DNA from: Owenia fusiformis
Taxonomy: Eukaryota > Annelida > Polychaeta > Sabellida > Oweniidae
DNA length: 64,000 nucleotides
Reading direction: 5' to 3'
Assembly (NCBI GenBank): GCA_903813345.2
Contig: CAIIXF020000011.1
Span: 4,924,571-4,988,570, forward strand
Of the stretch, positions 22,204-33,223 are shown in pieces. The position numbers and the translations under genes are program-made. A model generated the notes under the pieces. That model was not told the origin of the DNA. It worked only from the letters and a program-made list of their open reading frames with translations, and ran no database searches. Every line of letters starts with the position of its first letter. Within the stretch, counting starts at the first letter, position 1.

Positions 22204-23790
22204 ATGGCAGAAACTCTATTCACGATGATGGCTTTCTGTTTAGCAGTTGGAATCATTAATGGTGGGACTGTATTTATGGTGCCGTATGCCTTAGCCAAGA
22301 ATTCCAGATTTGCAGCAATGGAAAAAATCGCACTAATTTTGACACAAGCAGGGCATAATGTGACATATTATGTTCCCAATGAGTATGACATCCCTAATGA
22401 ATTCTTTGAGACTAGTATCAACATCGAACAGTATGAATATCCCAGTGATAAAGTAGCTTATCAAGTGCCTGAAGATTCTGTACAGGAATTAATGACTAGT
22501 TCAATTGAAGGAGAGCTTGAGATGATTTTTGCGAAAGATAACATATTTTTTCATTACCACCATCATTTGATGCATCCATATTTCAACGATCTTCACCAGT
22601 GGAAAAAATTCAAAGATGCATCTTTTGATTTGGTCATTTTAGACAGTTGGGATTGTATACTTGGCGGAATAGCGAAACAGTATTTGGACAGGCCCACAAT
22701 TTTATGGTCGAATGCTGGCTACGAAATGCACTTTGAAAACTGGTTGATGCCACTACCATTAGCACATATACCAATAGTCGTTGTTCCCTATTCAGATCAC
22801 ATGTCATTTACCGAGAGAGCCATGAATGTTTATTACTATCTAATGATGATTTGGTGCAAGCGTAACTGGTATGACTTAAGGGACGAAACCTGGGGTAAAC
22901 TTGCCGGAAAGCTTGGTCTACCACCAACCACTAACCATAAGCTCTCCGACGGAGACCTTATCTTCATACAATCAAATTTCGCCTACTTTTATCCCAGACC
23001 AATCATGCCAAACGTCATCCCCGTTCTTGGATTGAAAGACAAACCACATAAACCAATTGATGATAAATTCATAGAGTTTATAGATGGCGCTGGTGAAAAT
23101 GGTTTTATCATCATGACCTTTGGTTCAATGCCGAGAGGAATGGACGAACATCAGCGGGAAATCTTTGCGACTGCTTTTGCGAAATTGAAACAGCGAGTGT
23201 TTTGGCGGTACAGTGGACCAATCCCTAAAAGTCTAGGTGAGAATACAATGCTGTTGCCATGGTTACCACAAAATGACCTTTTGGGACATCCAAAACTGAA
23301 ACTTTTCATAACACATTGCGGAGCTTCAGGATCAGCAGAAGCGGTGTTTAATGGTGTCCCCATAATTGGAATACCATTATTTTACGATCAGCGACATCAC
23401 TGCACTATTCTCACACAGCGTTTAAAGATGGGCTTGGTCGTAAATTTCTCTGATATCACAGAGAAACTCTTGACCAGTGTTGTAAATGAAGTCTTGGGAA
23501 ATCCGCAATACAAACAGAATGCCCTGAAGGCTCAAGAACTTGCACGGGATCAGCCTGTAAATGCCTCCTACACCATACAATACTGGGCGGAATATGTCAT
23601 GAAGCACAAAGGGGCTAAACATTTACAATCAAGGCCTATGAAGGAGTTGAACTTTTTCCAGTACTATTTGTTGGATATTGTATTTGTGCTTGTCATATGT
23701 CTAATGTTTGCTGTTACGTGTTTCATATTTCTTATTAGGCGAGTATATCGCTTTGTGTTTTGTAAGCATCAAAAACTTAAAAAACAATAG
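22204..23790 (+). CDS. UDP-glycosyltransferase (UGT family 1), copy B, intronless
   Basis: 528 residues, same architecture as copy A: signal peptide, acceptor domain, UDP-sugar signature (HCGASGSAEAVFNGVPIIGI through FYDQ), C-terminal membrane helix and KLKKQ tail. The start is the ATG at 22204; an in-frame TAA lies 12 bp upstream. About 33 residues differ from A: roughly two thirds in the first 155 residues and eight in the last 45, with only a few between. Differences concentrate in the acceptor-binding N-terminal domain, so substrate range may differ. The LINE ends about 300 bp upstream of the ATG, so this copy may have lost upstream control sequence. Confidence 0.95.
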   Translation: MAETLFTMMAFCLAVGIINGGTVFMVPYALAKNSRFAAMEKIALILTQAGHNVTYYVPNEYDIPNEFFETSINIEQYEYPSDKVAYQVPEDSVQELMTSSIEGELEMIFAKDNIFFHYHHHLMHPYFNDLHQWKKFKDASFDLVILDSWDCILGGIAKQYLDRPTILWSNAGYEMHFENWLMPLPLAHIPIVVVPYSDHMSFTERAMNVYYYLMMIWCKRNWYDLRDETWGKLAGKLGLPPTTNHKLSDGDLIFIQSNFAYFYPRPIMPNVIPVLGLKDKPHKPIDDKFIEFIDGAGENGFIIMTFGSMPRGMDEHQREIFATAFAKLKQRVFWRYSGPIPKSLGENTMLLPWLPQNDLLGHPKLKLFITHCGASGSAEAVFNGVPIIGIPLFYDQRHHCTILTQRLKMGLVVNFSDITEKLLTSVVNEVLGNPQYKQNALKAQELARDQPVNASYTIQYWAEYVMKHKGAKHLQSRPMKELNFFQYYLLDIVFVLVICLMFAVTCFIFLIRRVYRFVFCKHQKLKKQ

Positions 23791-23872
23791 GTATACTGTA
23801 TACCATGTAAGACAATGGTATGCCTTTCACTAATAAGAAGGGCATACTCTGTGAGATAGTAAGTTACCATAG

Positions 23873-24078
23873 CAGAGATCTCCCCAGGATTTTTTCTCAG
23901 GTGGATGCAAAATTCTCATTTTTACAATTCAGACCAAAATTGGTCAAAACATGCCAATTTTTCATGATTTTTCTCATTTTCAAGTGGGTGCAAATGGATT
24001 TTCAGGTGGGTGCAAGCCTATTACCAAAATCTCATGTGGGTGCTGCACCCACTTGCTGTAATGCTGGGGAGATCACTG
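23873..24078. mobile_element. MITE with 15-bp inverted ends and 5-bp TSD, copy 1
   Basis: Ends CAGAGATCTCCCCAG and CTGGGGAGATCACTG; flanked by CATAG on both sides. Inside are repeated GTGGGTGCA motifs. Non-autonomous. The CAGTG end and 5-bp duplication fit hAT-like elements of the 5-bp-TSD group better than classic 8-bp hATs. Confidence 0.85.
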
Positions 24079-24538
24079 CATAGAATTAGAATGCATAATA
24101 TTAAGTTTTTATCATTTATTTACCATTGAGACGTTTCATGTATTTTAGAGATTATTGAAAAAAAGTTCCACATATCACACTTTGATAACATTGGGTAAGG
24201 CTACAATATAAGCCAAAGTGGTTTAAACTTTATATGTGGCCTTTAACAGTAACTTTTTGAAATTTATTTTGTGTATGAATACATGTACGTTGCACAATTT
24301 ATTTGTCCTTTTCCCTACTCATACTACGATATCTTTGTTTCCAAGACCCTATAGGCAGAGGCAGCAGCCCCCCCACACTCCAAGTAAAGTGCAGATGCTT
24401 TCTTTTTTCTTTTTCTTCTTATATATAATTGTGTATAAACCATGTTTGCAAATTGTAATTACTACATTGAGGGACACCTATAATGCCACTGGCGATTGGG
24501 TCCCTCATGTATGATATGTACTTATAATGATTAATGGC

Positions 24539-24544
24539 AATAAA
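24539..24544 (+). terminator. Possible poly(A) signal downstream of UGT B
   Basis: AATAAA about 745 bp after the stop. The nearest AATAAA on the correct strand, but distant. Confidence 0.25.
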
Positions 24545-24900
24545 ATCTCTTGATGAAAAAAAGAAACTTGTCCCTTGGAACATATAAAGAGTACATAATG
24601 CAAAAGCACCTCGGGAATTTTCAGATGTGTAGCTCAAGTGGGTCAAATTTTATGAGGGTTACAACATTTGCTCTAAATATTGTCCATTCCTTTGCAGACA
24701 CCGATAGATTCTACACTTCAAAATGCCACACAGCTTTTGTAACATTATTGATTTTGGAATCATGTGGGTAACAGTATGTGTGTGGGTGGCATATTTTGTG
24801 TCACCCTATACAATATCACCACCTGCATTTTTCATGAGAATTGACAAATTGATATTATTGATTATTGAAGCAGTTATACAGTGATGGCAAAAATGAAGTG

Positions 24901-25084
24901 CAGTGATCTCCCCAGCATTAAAGCAAGTGGGCGCAGCACCCACCTGAGACTTTGAAAATAGGCTTGCACCCACCTGAAAATCCATTTGCACCCACTTGAA
25001 AATGAGAAAATCATAAAATTGGCATATTTTGACCAATTTTTATCTGAATTTGGAAAATGAGAAAAAATCCTGGGGAGATCACTG
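24901..25084. mobile_element. MITE with 15-bp inverted ends and 5-bp TSD, copy 2 (opposite orientation)
   Basis: Ends CAGTGATCTCCCCAG and CTGGGGAGATCACTG; flanked by AAGTG (24896-24900 and 25085-25089). Inverted relative to copy 1. Unit A preserves the empty site, AATGAAGAGGTCAAAC near 13641. Confidence 0.87.
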
Positions 25085-25809
25085 AAGTGTTCAAACTTCA
25101 GGATAGCTGTTGTGTCACAAAGTTTTATAATATAGCAGAAAGAACATTTGTACATCTAACACCAAGTCTGGGCCTGCTTCATTACGGGTAATAATTTTGT
25201 ATCAATAGAGACCTTAAGATTGCACCAAATAGTAACCTGTACCTGCACCTGTACGTGAAACATGATGCGCGCGCAACAAATCATGTAACTTTATGCTCCA
25301 TTCGACACGTCTGACTTGTTTTATAATCCCGTTGACCTGTAAATTCAATAGCGCCGGGCGTTTTTGTCGTCTTGTTGTGAACCTGTACGCGAAAGATTGT
25401 GAGTGAAATCAGTATTACATAACTATGTACTATTTATTTCACGGTCTCATTCATTTTACACGTGCGGCAAGACGTGAATTTGGCACTTTACAGGTTGGTT
25501 GGAACGTGAGTTTTGAACCATTGATAAATGACTAAAACAACAATGTGCTGTTTATTTATGTTACTAATTTAAAAGTAACATATCTGTCGAATAGCTGTGT
25601 ATGTGCTATGGTTCAATAAATAACGAATCCTATGGGTAAAGTTGCAGTTAATTTCAAGTATGAAATAATGGCAATTCATATTGCCATTATTGTATCACTT
25701 AAGTGAAAGCCATACTGTTCCGGCAGACTAGACTATTTCGCTATCTCCTTTACATGCCAGAGTGTTTTGTTCTGTTGATCAGTTGTTTGATGTAAAGTAT
25801 GCGAAAATT

Positions 25810-26745
25810 TTAAAAAATCGAAACCATGAAATATCACTTTTGAAACCATGGAATATCACTTTTAATATAAAAAGTGATGTTCAATGCTTTCAAGATTTCT
25901 AATATGAAAAAGTGAGATTCGATGGTTTCAAAAGTGATATTCGATGGTTGTTTTTGCTAAAATATGATATCTTGATCCACATATCAAATATATCTTCAGG
26001 TGATATTCGATCTATATCCTTGCAACCATGGGATAAGTGCGGGTTATGGGAGGTTCTGTATTTGGGATATATCCTATCTTGCTAAGGGGAATATAGATAT
26101 CTTACCGAGGGCCCGGACGGTCCGAGGTAAGATACCATATTTCTCGAGGGATATACCCCATATTCAAAACCGAGCATCCATAACTGATTTATCTCGCAAG
26201 ATATATCATAAAAAATTGACTGTTTCTATGCTGGACAAAAACGTTTTCCCCGGAATATTGGAGCGAGAGACATACAGCGGGGGATATATATGTATGTACG
26301 GACAATCCTATGGTTTTGAAAAAATATAATTTATATCCACTCATGGATATCAATATCTTTTCTCATTCACTGCGCTCACTTGTGAAGATATCATATATCC
26401 ACTCATGGACATTAATGGGTAATGATTTCCCTGGGATAAACGGACAATCCAATGGTTTTAAAAAATATCATTTATATCCATTCATTGATATCAATATCGT
26501 CACTCATCAATTGCGCTCACTCGTGAAGATATCATATATCCACTCATGGATATAAATGATATTTTTACAAAACCATGGGATATTCCTATATTATCCCGTG
26601 GTAGCAAGGATACAGATCGAATATCACGTGAAGATATATATTTGATATGTGGATTAAGATATCATATTTTAGCAAAAAATGTCCCAAACCATCGAATATC
26701 AATTTTTAATCAAAATTCTTTTTTGTTCAAATTTTTTTATCGCAT
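25810..26745. mobile_element. Palindrome-rich element (GAATATCAC arms), copy 1
   Basis: Arms carry AACCATCGAATATCA and its complement, with TTGATATGTGGAT, ATCATATTTTAGCAAA and several CACTCATGGATAT hairpins separated by CTGCGCTCACTTGTGAAG. An inner hairpin (GGGTTATGGGAGGTT to AACCGAGCATCCATAAC) lies at 26040-26185. Related sequence occurs at 49390-50080 and 52125-52500. Confidence 0.7.
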
Positions 26746-26927
26746 TTTTTGATTTCTTTCAAATTATTGTTTGAATTCTTTTTAAAAAAACTCAAATAAA
26801 ACAAAAAAAATTCAAATAAAACAAAAAAATTCAAATTTTTCAAATTTGTTTGAGCCCAAAACTTAGAAATAGAAAGATAATACTTCATGAACGAAAAAAA
26901 GTAGGCCGAACTACTGTAGACAGACAG

Positions 26928-27030
26928 GCGGGCGGTCGGTCGGGCGGACGGACGGACGGACGGACAGGCTGGCAGACAGAACGACAGGCTAACAGGCTGA
27001 ACGACATGTTGGCAGGCAGACAGACCGTGC
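26928..27030. repeat. GGAC/GACA tetranucleotide run
   Basis: GGCGGACGGACGGACGGACGG and GACAGGC units; a compound microsatellite. Confidence 0.9.
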
Positions 27031-27845
27031 TTTATAGTAAGAACCACTACATAAAACAAACAAGCAATCAAGCAGATTAACACACAAACAAATCTCCTCA
27101 AATTATCAAGAGATAAATATCTACATAGTGTAACATAGTCATTTGAATCATATTATTTTATAATGATCAATCCTCATTCATCTAACAGTTTTACACATTA
27201 ACAGGTCCCTTCATCTCTTTACATCAGTATTTTAATCCCGTTGTTTTCTTGTCCTTTGTATATGTTTTACTATTCAGTTTCACAATCTATTGTTTCAACC
27301 AGTTTTGTTACTTTTCCTTGCTGTGTTTCTTTTTATAATGTTTTGTGTCATATATATGGCAATCGCATTCACTCAGTTGAGTTTGGGTGTTGGCCCAGTA
27401 GCAGAAGTAGTTGCCTTGTAGTTTTATGAACTGTACATGGACACAGAGTCTTTCAAAATAGATTATTTTATATATTTTAAATACATTTTTCTGTGACTTT
27501 TATCTGCCACCCACGGGCCTTCCATCGCCCATTTACAATAGCAACAATTGGAAATAAAAAATCTTTACCTCGCCCAAACACCTAGCACCCATTGGTATAT
27601 CTGTATGCCTAAAGCAAATTACACTTCCCCATACAGAATCACTATGGATATGTGTGTAGGCTGATTTAAAATATCATACTTTCATCACCAGATACCCACT
27701 AATTCCTTGTTTCGTACACGTACACGTCGACGAGTGACTAAGGACTTGTTTTAGGCGCACAAAAGGAACATTTAAAAAACCTGTACGTGTACGTGTAATT
27801 ACAGGTACACGTACAGGTCGTCCGTATATCTTAAGGTCTCTATTG

Positions 27846-28457
27846 TCAACTGGAGTAAAACCTGTGTAAACGGAACATCTTTGGTACCTCTAAAAAGTAT
27901 TCTACGCGGGATGTCGTGGTTACGTGATTACATTTTACTCAAGTTATGGTTTCTATGGCAACATATGCAACACATACAGAGGTTGGTTTACTGAACAATA
28001 AATCAATTGCGGAACTTTGAAAAGCGTTCCACTTATGGAGTTGTTCCACTTACAGAGTTGTTCCACTTACAGAAGTGTTCCACTTACAGAGGTGTTCCAC
28101 CTTACAGGTTTTACTGTATTCTGGTAAAGGCAATTATCAAGGAAACAGTTATTATAAGTTATTGAATGATTTGAAAAGCAATACAGGATATATTCTGCTC
28201 GAGAAATTCTGAATTGGAACGAGACGAAGTCGAGTGCCAATACGGAATATCGAGTATTGCACTTCAAATCATTCAATAACATTTTTATCATGTGATCCTT
28301 TGTATTGCTACTGAGATTGTTCCTTCCGTACCAATATTTTCTGTATTGCGATGGAGATGATCAACGTGGACAATCTCAGTAGCAATACAGATTGGTACAG
28401 CACAAGAACTGGCCAATCAGAAGGCTTCATTTTACAGATCATACGATAAATAAATAC
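27846..28457. other. Intron 24, right end
   Basis: Contains TTCCACTTACAGAGTTG repeated four times at 28025-28095, and an inverted pair flanking 28100-28300 (AAGTTATTGAATGATTTGAA and TTCAAATCATTCAATAAC). No gene. Confidence 0.55.
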
Positions 28458-28625
28458 CTTTGCGGCTGAATTAGAGAATCCATGTGTAACATTCTTCAGG
28501 AGACCCCCAACATTACCATCCACGATAAGTCCACTTATGCCCTCAGCCACATCATTAAACAGCCCTAGAGGGTTACCAAGGAAATCTACAGACCCTAAGA
28601 TCTTGGCTGCTTGACTTTTCAACTC
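28458..28625 (-). CDS. VPS13D: VPS13D exon e24
   Basis: Encodes ELKSQAAKILGSVDFLGNPL, then GLFNDVAEGISGLIVDGNVG and GLLKNVTHGFSNSAAK. This is the most conserved VPS13 sequence (KILGSxDFLGNPxGL, ATG2-C homology), an amphipathic helical region that targets lipid droplets or mitochondria in the family. Acceptor TTCCAG, donor GTATTT. Phase 0 at both ends. Confidence 0.97.
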
Positions 28626-28967
28626 CTGGAACATTAAGAACAGTAGAGAATTACATGGTCCCATTTTTCATGGGTTCCTCACTCACAACATTCAAGCAAA
28701 GTCAAAATAATGTTAAATGAATTTTAATTGTAAACTTAAGAATCATGGGTAACATAAGAAATTCAAAACAGGCAAAACAAGATAAATCAACTATTAAAGT
28801 TATTATAAATTCATCAACACATTACAGGGAAATTTGGGCAAGATTGTAGAAAATTACTGAGTGCCTCTTGCTCATGAAATAAAAAACATTTTTTTACTTT
28901 TGAACCATTATGGACAACTTATGACATATATATACAAATAATATATGAACTAGTACCGTGGTCACTG

Positions 28968-30659
28968 GGCTCACATGGTGACAGAAAAAACGGATATAAT
29001 TTTTTGCTGATTTTTTGTAACAAAATTATTTCAAGCCACTTGCCACTCTTTTGGACTGACGGAGAGACAGATGGACAAATCGATGTTAAGTAAAATTGCT
29101 GAAAAAAAAAACGGATATAATTTTTTTTCAATTATTTGGAAAAAAATTATTTCATACAACTACTCTTTACAGTGACATGGCTTTTTGCAATGCAAGACAC
29201 CTGAAATTATTTGTAAAGCTCGGAAATGGGCCAAAATTGAATTTCGCGAGACAAAAATGAAGACCATTTTGAAATCAGGCAAGCTTTTGAACCAGGAGTC
29301 AAAGGGGAGTTTTTTTGTATTGATGTTGCACAAAAATAACGTGAAACTGGAATCCTATCGACAGAGGTTTTAAGTAAATGGTCTAAAAGAGGATTTCGCG
29401 AGACAGATGAACAAATCAATGTTAACTAAAATGGCTGAAAATAAAAAAACAGATATAATATTTTGCCGATTTTTTGTAACAAAATTATTTCATACAACTA
29501 CTCTTTACAGTGACTTGGCTTTTTACAATGCAGGACAGCTGAAATTATTTGTAAAGCTAGGAAATGGGCAAAAAGTGAATTTCGCGAAACATTTTGAATG
29601 GCGACAATTTTGATTTTTGAAAATAGGCAAGCTTTTGAACCAAGAGTCATAGGAGAGTTTTTTGTATTGATGTTGAACAAAATTAACTTAAAACGAGAAT
29701 CCTATCGACAGAGGGTTTAAGGTAAATGGTCCAAAAGTGGATTTTGCGAGACAGATGGACAAATCAATGTTAACTAAAATGGCTAAAAATAAAAAAATGG
29801 ATATAATTTTTTGCTGATTTCTCGTAACAAAATTATTTCATACATCTTCTCTTTACATTGACATGGATTTTTACAATGTAGGACACTTGAAATTATTTGT
29901 AAAGCTAGGAAATGGGTCAAAAGTGAATTTCGCGAGACAAAAATGGCGGCCATTTTGAAAATAGGCGAGCTTTCGAACCAGGAGTCATAGGGGAGTTTTC
30001 TGTATTGATGTTGAACAGAAATAACTTAAAACAGGAATCCTATCGACAGAGGTTTTAAAACGTGCCACTTTTATTGACAAAAAGTGGATTTCGCGAGTCA
30101 GATAGACAAATCAATGTTAACTAAAATGGCTGAAAATAAAAAAATGCATATAATTTTTCGCTGATTTTTTGTAACAATATTATAACATATATCTATTCTT
30201 TACATTGACATGGATTTTTACAGTGAAGGACACCTGAAATTATTTGTAAAGCTAGGAAATGGGTCAAAAGTGAATTTCGCGAGACAAAAGTGATGGCCAT
30301 TTTGAAAATAGGCGAGCTTTTGAACCAGGAGTCATAGGGGAGTTTTCTGTGTCTTGAACAAAAATAACTTAAAACAGGAATCCTATAGACAGAGGATTTA
30401 AAGGAAATGGGTCAAAAGTGAATTCCGCGAGACAAAAGTGACGGCCATTTTGAAAATAGGCGAGCTTTTGAACCAGGAGTCATAGGGGAGTTTTCTGTAT
30501 TGATCTTGAACAGAAATAACTTAAAACAGGAATCCTATCGACAGAGGTATTAAAACGTGCCACTATTGTTGACGGACAGACGGACGGACGGACGGACGGA
30601 TGGACGGACGGACAGACAGACGGACAAGTGAGTGATTGCAAAAGCTCACCATATGAGCC
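28968..30659. mobile_element. Satellite-cored element with inverted ends and an (ACGG)n tail
   Basis: The ends are inverted: GGCTCACATGGTGA at 28968 and TCACCATATGAGCC at 30646. Inside are four to five tandem units of about 345 bp (ACAAATCAATGTTAAC recurs near 29411, 29758 and 30104; CAAAATGGCGGCCATTTTG is typical), followed by a GGAC/GACA run at 30573-30632. No transposase is seen. The layout resembles the non-autonomous satellite-cored elements described in bivalves. Confidence 0.72.
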
Positions 30660-30748
30660 AATAAGCCTATAGGCAGAAATGGGTATATTTGTAAATGGTT
30701 TTCACATCATTGCTCTGTAACAAACAGAGCTACTACAGAGCTACATAC

Positions 30749-30822
30749 CTCTGTGTAATGTATTGCTATCGCATCTAACAGGAAAGCACTAGTCTCAAAT
30801 GGATGCTGCTTCATGAATGGAT
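30749..30822 (-). CDS. VPS13D: VPS13D exon e23
   Basis: Encodes DPFMKQHPFETSAFLLDAIA and IHYTE. The aligned human segment is DPFTRVHPYETKEFI. Acceptor TTTCAG, donor GTATGT. Phase 1 in, 0 out. Confidence 0.92.
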
Positions 30823-31185
30823 CTGAAATAACATATAATTGTTACATTTATATTGTCACATGAGAGGGATGTTACATGAAAGGTATGTCACATGAGAGGG
30901 ATGGAGAGGGACAGAGACATGGACATGTGGGTAATTGCAGAGGCTTATTATGTGAACCAAAAATTATTTAAGTAAATCAAAGTCAAGGTTAAGGGCCTAA
31001 TGCAATGTGGGCAGACTTATTTCATTAGGGGTATTAAACTAGACAACCAGTGCTACATGTAAATATCTTACTTGAAATTCAAAATGGTCACCATGTTAAT
31101 TACCCAACTCTAACCAGAGCTATGCTACAATAGCATACGGAGACTTACAATTGCCAAATTTATTGAAGAGGGTGTAATTGCATAC

Positions 31186-31367
31186 CTAATTCAACTTTAG
31201 CATCCTCGAACTTGATCAAAGGTATCCTAAGGGCCCGTTTGATCGCTAGTAAGTCAGGGGAAAGCTTGCTAGTGGTCAACATTGAGAGGCTTATCTGATG
31301 TGTGTTAATCTTCAGACTGCCAAAGTAGTAACGTTTTTCCTGGGCTGATGTAGCAGCTGCAAGTACC
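31186..31367 (-). CDS. VPS13D: VPS13D exon e22: start of ATG2-C/DH-like region
   Basis: Encodes KRYYFGSLKINTHQISLSML, then TTSKLSPDLLAIKRALRIPL and IKFEDAKVEL. YYFxxLKIxxxQIxLSxxTxxKLxxDL is the hallmark of this region in all VPS13 proteins. Acceptor TTCTAG, donor GTATGC. Phase 2 in, 1 out. Confidence 0.95.
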
Positions 31368-31389
31368 CTAGAAAATAAAGAAATATGTA

Positions 31390-31945
31390 TTAGCAAACTG
31401 GCCAATATGGAAAATTCAAAAATTATCCAATAAACACAGATATAAATCACTGGCCAAAGAGGGAAATCCCAAAACGTATTCAATAAATACAGATATAAAT
31501 CACTGGCCAAAGAGAGAAATCCCAAAACGTATTCAATAAATACAGATATAAATCACTGGCCAAAGTGGGAAATCCCCAAAAATATTCAATAAACACAGAT
31601 ATAAATCACTGGCCAAAGTGGGAAATCCCCAAAAATATTCAATAAACACAGATATAAATCACTGGCCAAAGTGGGAAATCCCAAAACATATTCAATAAAC
31701 AGATGTAAATCACTGGCCAAAGTGGAAAATCTCCAAAAAAGTATTCAATAAACACAGAAATAAATCACTGGCCAAAGTGGAAAATCCCAAAACGTATTCC
31801 ATAAACAGATATAAATCACTGGCCAAAGAGAGAAATCCCAAAATGTATTCAATAAACACAGATATAAATCACTGGCCAAAGTGGAAAATCCCAAAAAGTA
31901 TTCTAAGTGGAAAATTAAAAAGTATCCAATAAACACAGCAAAAAA
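31390..31945. repeat. About 54-bp tandem array in intron 21
   Basis: Around ten copies built on TATAAATCACTGGCCAAAG followed by GGGAAATCCC and an AT-rich stretch. Intronic; minus-strand reading frames across it are repeat artefacts. Confidence 0.9.
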
Positions 31946-32037
31946 GCACTCGTATTTTGATTATTTTAAATGTACAATATAATTTCCAATATGCAACAAT
32001 AAAGTTATGATTTTTGCAAGGGTGAAATAAAACTCAC

Positions 32038-32174
32038 TTTTGAGAGTCATATGTGCCCTCATCTAGTTTTTCAAGTTGATGATCAGCCTGCTTATAGCCA
32101 AGAAATTGAAGCAACTTCCAGAGACATCTTTCTTCAACCTGTAGAGTCATCTTCTTGACTGAGACATATAGATG
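32038..32174 (-). CDS. VPS13D: VPS13D exon e21
   Basis: Encodes HLYVSVKKMTLQVEERCLWK, then LLQFLGYKQADHQLEKLDEG. The LQVEExxLxKLLxFxGYxQA motif is the VPS13 region preceding the DH-like helices. Acceptor TTTCAG, donor GTGAGT. Phase 0 in, 2 out. Confidence 0.93.
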
Positions 32175-32334
32175 CTGAAATAAAGAATAATATCGTAGTT
32201 TTTTTGTTGTTTTCGTTTTAGAATGGTATACTTTGTGAGTTGACAAATCAATGTAAATTTGGACAAGCTTTGAAATGATATAAGACACATATGAAATGAG
32301 ACATTATCATATGTCTGCCTGGGGGGTCCAATAC

Positions 32335-32545
32335 TAAGACATCATGTTAAAAACATGTTAAGACATCATGTCAAAAACAAGTTAAGACATCATGTTAAAA
32401 CATGTTAAGACATCATGTTAAAAATATGTTAAGACATCATGTTAAAAATATGTTAAGACATCATGTTAAAAATATGTTAAGACATCATGTTAAAAACGTG
32501 TTAAGACATCATGTTAAAAACATGTTAAGACATCATGTTAAAAAT
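32335..32545. repeat. 24-bp minisatellite in intron 20
   Basis: About nine copies of AAGACATCATGTTAAAAA with small changes in the following ATGTT or CGTGTT. Intronic, no exon sequence involved. Confidence 0.9.
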
Positions 32546-33076
32546 GCATGAAAAGTGAGACTATCATAATTCATTGAATATTGTATTGTACTATTGTATT
32601 GTAATATTTATAGGATATCCTATGATTTTGAGGAATATCATTTTTATCTACGAGGTGATATTGATATCTGCACGAGAGAGCAAAGCGAACGAGTGCATAT
32701 ATCAATATCACCGATATTAAAATGATTAAATTAAATTTAAATAAATTAGATTAAAATGATATTCTGAAAAAAGATCATAGCATGTTCTTATTATCCTACA
32801 CTTACAAGGAGTGTACTAAATGTATAATATCAATGCAAAGTGAATTTCATGCCAAATAGAGTCAATTTCGCGGGAAATCAACAAGCGGAGTATATCGTCA
32901 CAATATCCTCCGCATATTGGGTTTTCCGGAATATATCGTCACAATATCCTCCGCCGGGAGTATATCATCACGATATCCTCCGGTTATTCATTTTGCCAAT
33001 AAATATCAAATTTATTTTTTAATATTATTATACATTTAGTACACTAAGTGTAGGATAATATGTTGTACTGGTTAAC

Positions 33077-33223
33077 CTTGTATATATCTGCATTCCATTG
33101 TTGGTTGGGGATTTTATGAGCAGATATAGCTATAGCAGGCACTGTCCCTGTCTCATCTTTCTTTGCACTGGGGGTCACAAATAAAGCAACAGGCTTTACA
33201 CTGCCAAACAATTGGTTGTCCAC
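33077..33223 (-). CDS. VPS13D: VPS13D exon e20
   Basis: Encodes VDNQLFGSVKPVALFVTPSA, then KKDETGTVPAIAISAHKIPN and QQWNADIYK. VDNQLxGxxxPxxLxVTP is conserved. The start used is the acceptor nearest the unique 3' half; three more acceptor copies lie upstream. Weak donor GTTAAC. Phase 0 at both ends. Confidence 0.9.

Larger units (their letters stand above)
16764..25100 (+). repeat. Segmental duplication, unit B (carries the second UGT)
   Basis: Homologous to 10244-13650. It is longer because of the 4.7-kb LINE at 17173-21906 and MITEs at 23873 and 24901. Removing these brings the distance from left edge to stop codon to within a few bases of unit A (about 2.3 kb each). Confidence 0.85.
25203..27845. 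mobile_element. 2.6-kb element with 18-bp perfect terminal inverted repeats
   Basis: CAATAGAGACCTTAAGAT at 25203-25220 is exactly inverted at 27828-27845. Just inside both ends are clusters of ACCTGTACGTG. No transposase frame inside; it carries the palindromic element at 25810-26745 and the GGAC run at 26928-27030. A target duplication is not evident. Confidence 0.75.

Noticed and set aside
26850-27101. Frames over the GGAC/GACA run
   Set aside because: Low-complexity microsatellite translation.
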